23,043 nt of DNA from 2-02-FULL-66-14 sp037443705 (GTDB lineage Bacteria > Pseudomonadota > Gammaproteobacteria > Burkholderiales > SG8-39), in contig JBBINV010000050.1 in NCBI GenBank assembly GCA_037443705.1, positions 1-23,043 of the forward strand, in the 5' to 3' direction. A program made the translations under genes and the position numbers. The notes beneath the pieces were generated by a model. It made no database searches and was not told the origin of the DNA. It saw nothing but the letters and a program-made list of their open reading frames with translations. Shown here one piece after another: positions 22,142 to 23,043 of the stretch; position 1 is the stretch's first letter, and each line of letters opens with the position of its first letter.

Positions 22142-22172
22142 TGAGGGGCGCCGGGCCGGCAACGGGGCTGAT

Positions 22173-23042
22173 CTACCACGTCCGCCAGCCTCTCAGCAGC
22201 GGGAAATAGAGCCCGCGGCGCGCGCCGCCTTTCGCTTCCGCGTACTCGTCGAGCTGCTTCGCGTACCGTTTTACCTGCTCGTCCAGGTATGCTTCCAGCC
22301 CCGCGCCGCGATGCTCACCGATCTTGAAGTCCACGACCCATCGGTCGCCTTGCGCGTCCTCGATGTAGCGGTCGATGCGCATCCGCTTTCCCGAAGCCGT
22401 GCAGAGGCGAAGCTCGGAGCGTGCGTAGGGGTGCGGGCCGAGGATCCACCGGCCGCGCTCGTCGGCGAGCGCGTTCTTGAGTGCCGTCGCTACGATCTCG
22501 GTGCCGCGTTTCGCTTCTTCCGGCGAGAGGCCGCGCTGCTCCAGCTCGCGAGCGAACAGCGGGCGCATCTGCTCGATGCGCTGCGTGTCCCAGCCGCGCA
22601 GCTCGTCTTCCGCGATGCGCTGAAACCAGGCGTGCACCACGACGCCGGCGAGGCGTGCGGTTTCCTGCGCCCAATCGAACGGCGGTCCTTGCTCCGCTTG
22701 CCCTTCCGGCGGCGCGGTCCAGCGCGCGGGCTCGGGAGGCGGCGGCATTGCGAAGTCGGGCGCGAGGCGGCGAAGCGGCGGGTTCGGAGCGGGTTGCGGG
22801 GCCTCATGCGCGGGAGCGGACGGGAGTGGAGTACGGAAGAATTCTTCGGCGACCGGCCAGGCGCGCGCAAGGAGCGTGCGCGGGTGCGGCCGCTTCACCT
22901 CGCCGTGCTCATCGTGCTTCACACAGCCGAGCAGATGGAGGCGACTCTCGGCGCGCGTGGCCGCCACATAGAGCACACGCGCGGCTTCCAGGTCCTCGGA
23001 CTCGGTATCGAGCGCCGAGGTGGCCTCGTCGAGGATCAGGAT
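22173..23042 (-). CDS. UvrD/RecB-like helicase-nuclease C-terminal part, partial, with chimeric 5' end
   Basis: The frame is open to the window edge. VLYVAATRAESRLHLLGCVK is helicase motif VI of UvrD/RecB/AddA-type enzymes. A proline-rich linker follows (APAHEAPQPAPNPPLRRLAP), then a helical region (LAGVVVHAWFQRIAEDELRG). A PD-(D/E)XK nuclease domain comes last: RSELRLCTASGKRMRIDRYI, WVVDFKIGEH (Asp and Lys of the catalytic core) and a helix with QLDEYAEA. Such proteins process DNA ends in recombinational repair. The first sixteen codons in the window, however, read ILILDEATSALDTESE, the Walker B and D-loop of an ABC transporter, joined in frame to DLEAARVLYVAATRA. The helicase motifs I-V expected upstream are therefore not what the edge shows. 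Confidence 0.8.
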   Translation of the reverse strand: MLILDEATSALDTESEDLEAARVLYVAATRAESRLHLLGCVKHDEHGEVKRPHPRTLLARAWPVAEEFFRTPLPSAPAHEAPQPAPNPPLRRLAPDFAMPPPPEPARWTAPPEGQAEQGPPFDWAQETARLAGVVVHAWFQRIAEDELRGWDTQRIEQMRPLFARELEQRGLSPEEAKRGTEIVATALKNALADERGRWILGPHPYARSELRLCTASGKRMRIDRYIEDAQGDRWVVDFKIGEHRGAGLEAYLDEQVKRYAKQLDEYAEAKGGARRGLYFPLLRGWRTW

Positions 23043-23043
23043 C

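Overview
The window is chromosomal DNA from a high-GC (roughly 70%) proteobacterium. A Bug/TctC-type solute receptor, a conserved small tyrosine-rich secreted protein, a glycine-zipper lipoprotein and a UvrD-like helicase with a PD-(D/E)XK tail together suggest an environmental betaproteobacterium (Burkholderiales-like). This placement is inferred from gene types only. I see no rRNA, tRNA, CRISPR array, intact insertion sequence or phage, and no gene-free stretch longer than about 150 bases.

Left part (1-8.3 kb). A 5'-cut Bug receptor overlaps a methyltransferase (ATGA). Convergent to it is a minus-strand set: a truncated Rrf2-like regulator, a DUF169 protein and a PaaK-like adenylate-forming enzyme. 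Diverging from that set are a metallo-beta-lactamase-fold hydrolase and a benzoylformate-decarboxylase-like ThDP enzyme broken by one extra G in a G6 run.

Middle (6.6-15 kb). A tight minus-strand operon encodes a Ser/Thr kinase fused to a cyclic-nucleotide-binding domain, a three-helix membrane protein, an alpha/beta hydrolase and a BT1-like transporter. Diverging from it are a secreted Tyr/Pro-rich protein, a glycine-zipper lipoprotein and a BON domain separated from the lipoprotein only by an in-frame amber codon. Next come an HD-GYP protein and a GGDEF-EAL protein, overlapping by TTGA, whose catalytic motifs are all degraded. This points to second-messenger sensing and binding rather than c-di-GMP turnover. 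It is the most system-like part of the window.

Right part (15-23 kb). DNA polymerase IV is followed by two small unknown proteins, and by a convergent hypothetical gene with an in-frame TGA. Then come an M81/MlrC-type metallopeptidase, a divergent CreD-like protein that seems to lack several membrane helices, an ORF6N-domain protein with a stop in its N-terminal region, a D-aminoacylase, and the C-terminal part of a helicase-nuclease. The last 48 bases of the helicase reading frame encode an ABC-transporter Walker B/D-loop, which looks like a chimeric junction.

Damaged or trimmed genes are unusually frequent here: Rrf2, the ThDP enzyme, lipoprotein/BON, the TGA gene, CreD, ORF6N and the terminal chimera. 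Some may be assembly errors and some real decay. The sequence alone cannot separate these.
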